Source: BS750m-G62 sp964577175 (lineage in GTDB: Bacteria; Planctomycetota; Phycisphaerae; FEN-1346). From it: a stretch of DNA of 21,282 nucleotides. Position 1 is the first letter of the stretch. Every line of letters begins with the position of its first letter. The position numbers were made by a program, and so were the translations under genes. The notes under the pieces were generated by a model, which was given only the letters and a program-made list of their open reading frames with translations, was not told where the DNA came from and made no database searches. The stretch covers positions 1 through 21,282 of the forward strand of contig CAZNYC010000068.1 of NCBI GenBank assembly GCA_964577175.1, in the 5' to 3' direction. This document shows, piece by piece, positions 21,211 through 21,282 of the stretch.

Positions 21211-21282
21211 TGTCATGCTGAGCGAAGCGCAGCATCTCGTCTTGCGATGGCCGAAACGGCAACGACCACGGCGAGATTCTTC
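21211..21282. repeat. TGTCA...TGACA dispersed element, copy 3, cut by the window edge
   Basis: It starts TGTCATGCTGAGCGAAGCGC and reaches GCGAGATTCTTC at the last base, matching copy 2. The right end lies outside the window. Confidence 0.8.

Overview
This window is high-GC DNA, most likely from an uncultured member of the Planctomycetota. A 100-base run of N marks a scaffold join, which suggests a draft or metagenomic assembly. The assignment rests on a YdjY-type protein, a DUF6677-type membrane protein, secreted and lipoprotein-rich coding content, and very dense families of small palindromic repeats between genes. It is an inference, because no rRNA or tRNA gene is present.

Layout. Positions 1-5493 lie on the minus strand: a truncated YdjY-domain protein, a membrane-anchored prenyltransferase/squalene-oxidase-repeat protein, a small two-helix membrane protein with its own good promoter, and the coupled set FAD-dependent oxidoreductase > maf > DUF192 lipoprotein. 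Positions 5842-9454 (minus) read as an envelope-glycan set: a protein with two kinase-like domains, a family 9 (heptosyltransferase-type) glycosyltransferase overlapping it by ATGA, then a DUF2062 membrane protein. A small membrane-anchored protein (about 9859-10263, plus) and a secreted TIM-barrel protein that appears to lack its catalytic glutamates (10294-11391, minus) follow. A DUF3592 protein (plus) precedes a compact four-gene plus-strand operon (12897-15530). That operon has two paralogous lipoprotein alpha/beta hydrolases, a DUF6677 protein and a small membrane protein, all with stop/start overlaps, behind a near-consensus promoter. Next come a secreted GH16-like enzyme and dTDP-4-dehydrorhamnose reductase (both minus), then murJ and alr (plus), which act in peptidoglycan precursor export and D-alanine supply. 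Envelope construction is the common theme.

The most unusual content is between the genes. Nine loci carry about 21 copies of a hairpin with a 9-bp stem and a nearly invariant CTTGT loop (ACAAG on the other strand). The stem sequence differs from copy to copy with matching changes on both arms. Copies occur in opposing orientations inside elements bounded by GGTGC/GCACC. A related CTTG-loop hairpin flanks the assembly gap. A second hairpin family (GCGCGG-Y-GGG stems) occurs at two loci, one of them bounded by 10-bp inverted ends. Further repeats include a TGTCA...TGACA element (one copy with a family-1 element nested inside), CGCAGAG heptads, and a GGGAC heptad palindrome that sits in frame inside the double-kinase gene. 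No transposase, CRISPR array or tRNA is visible.
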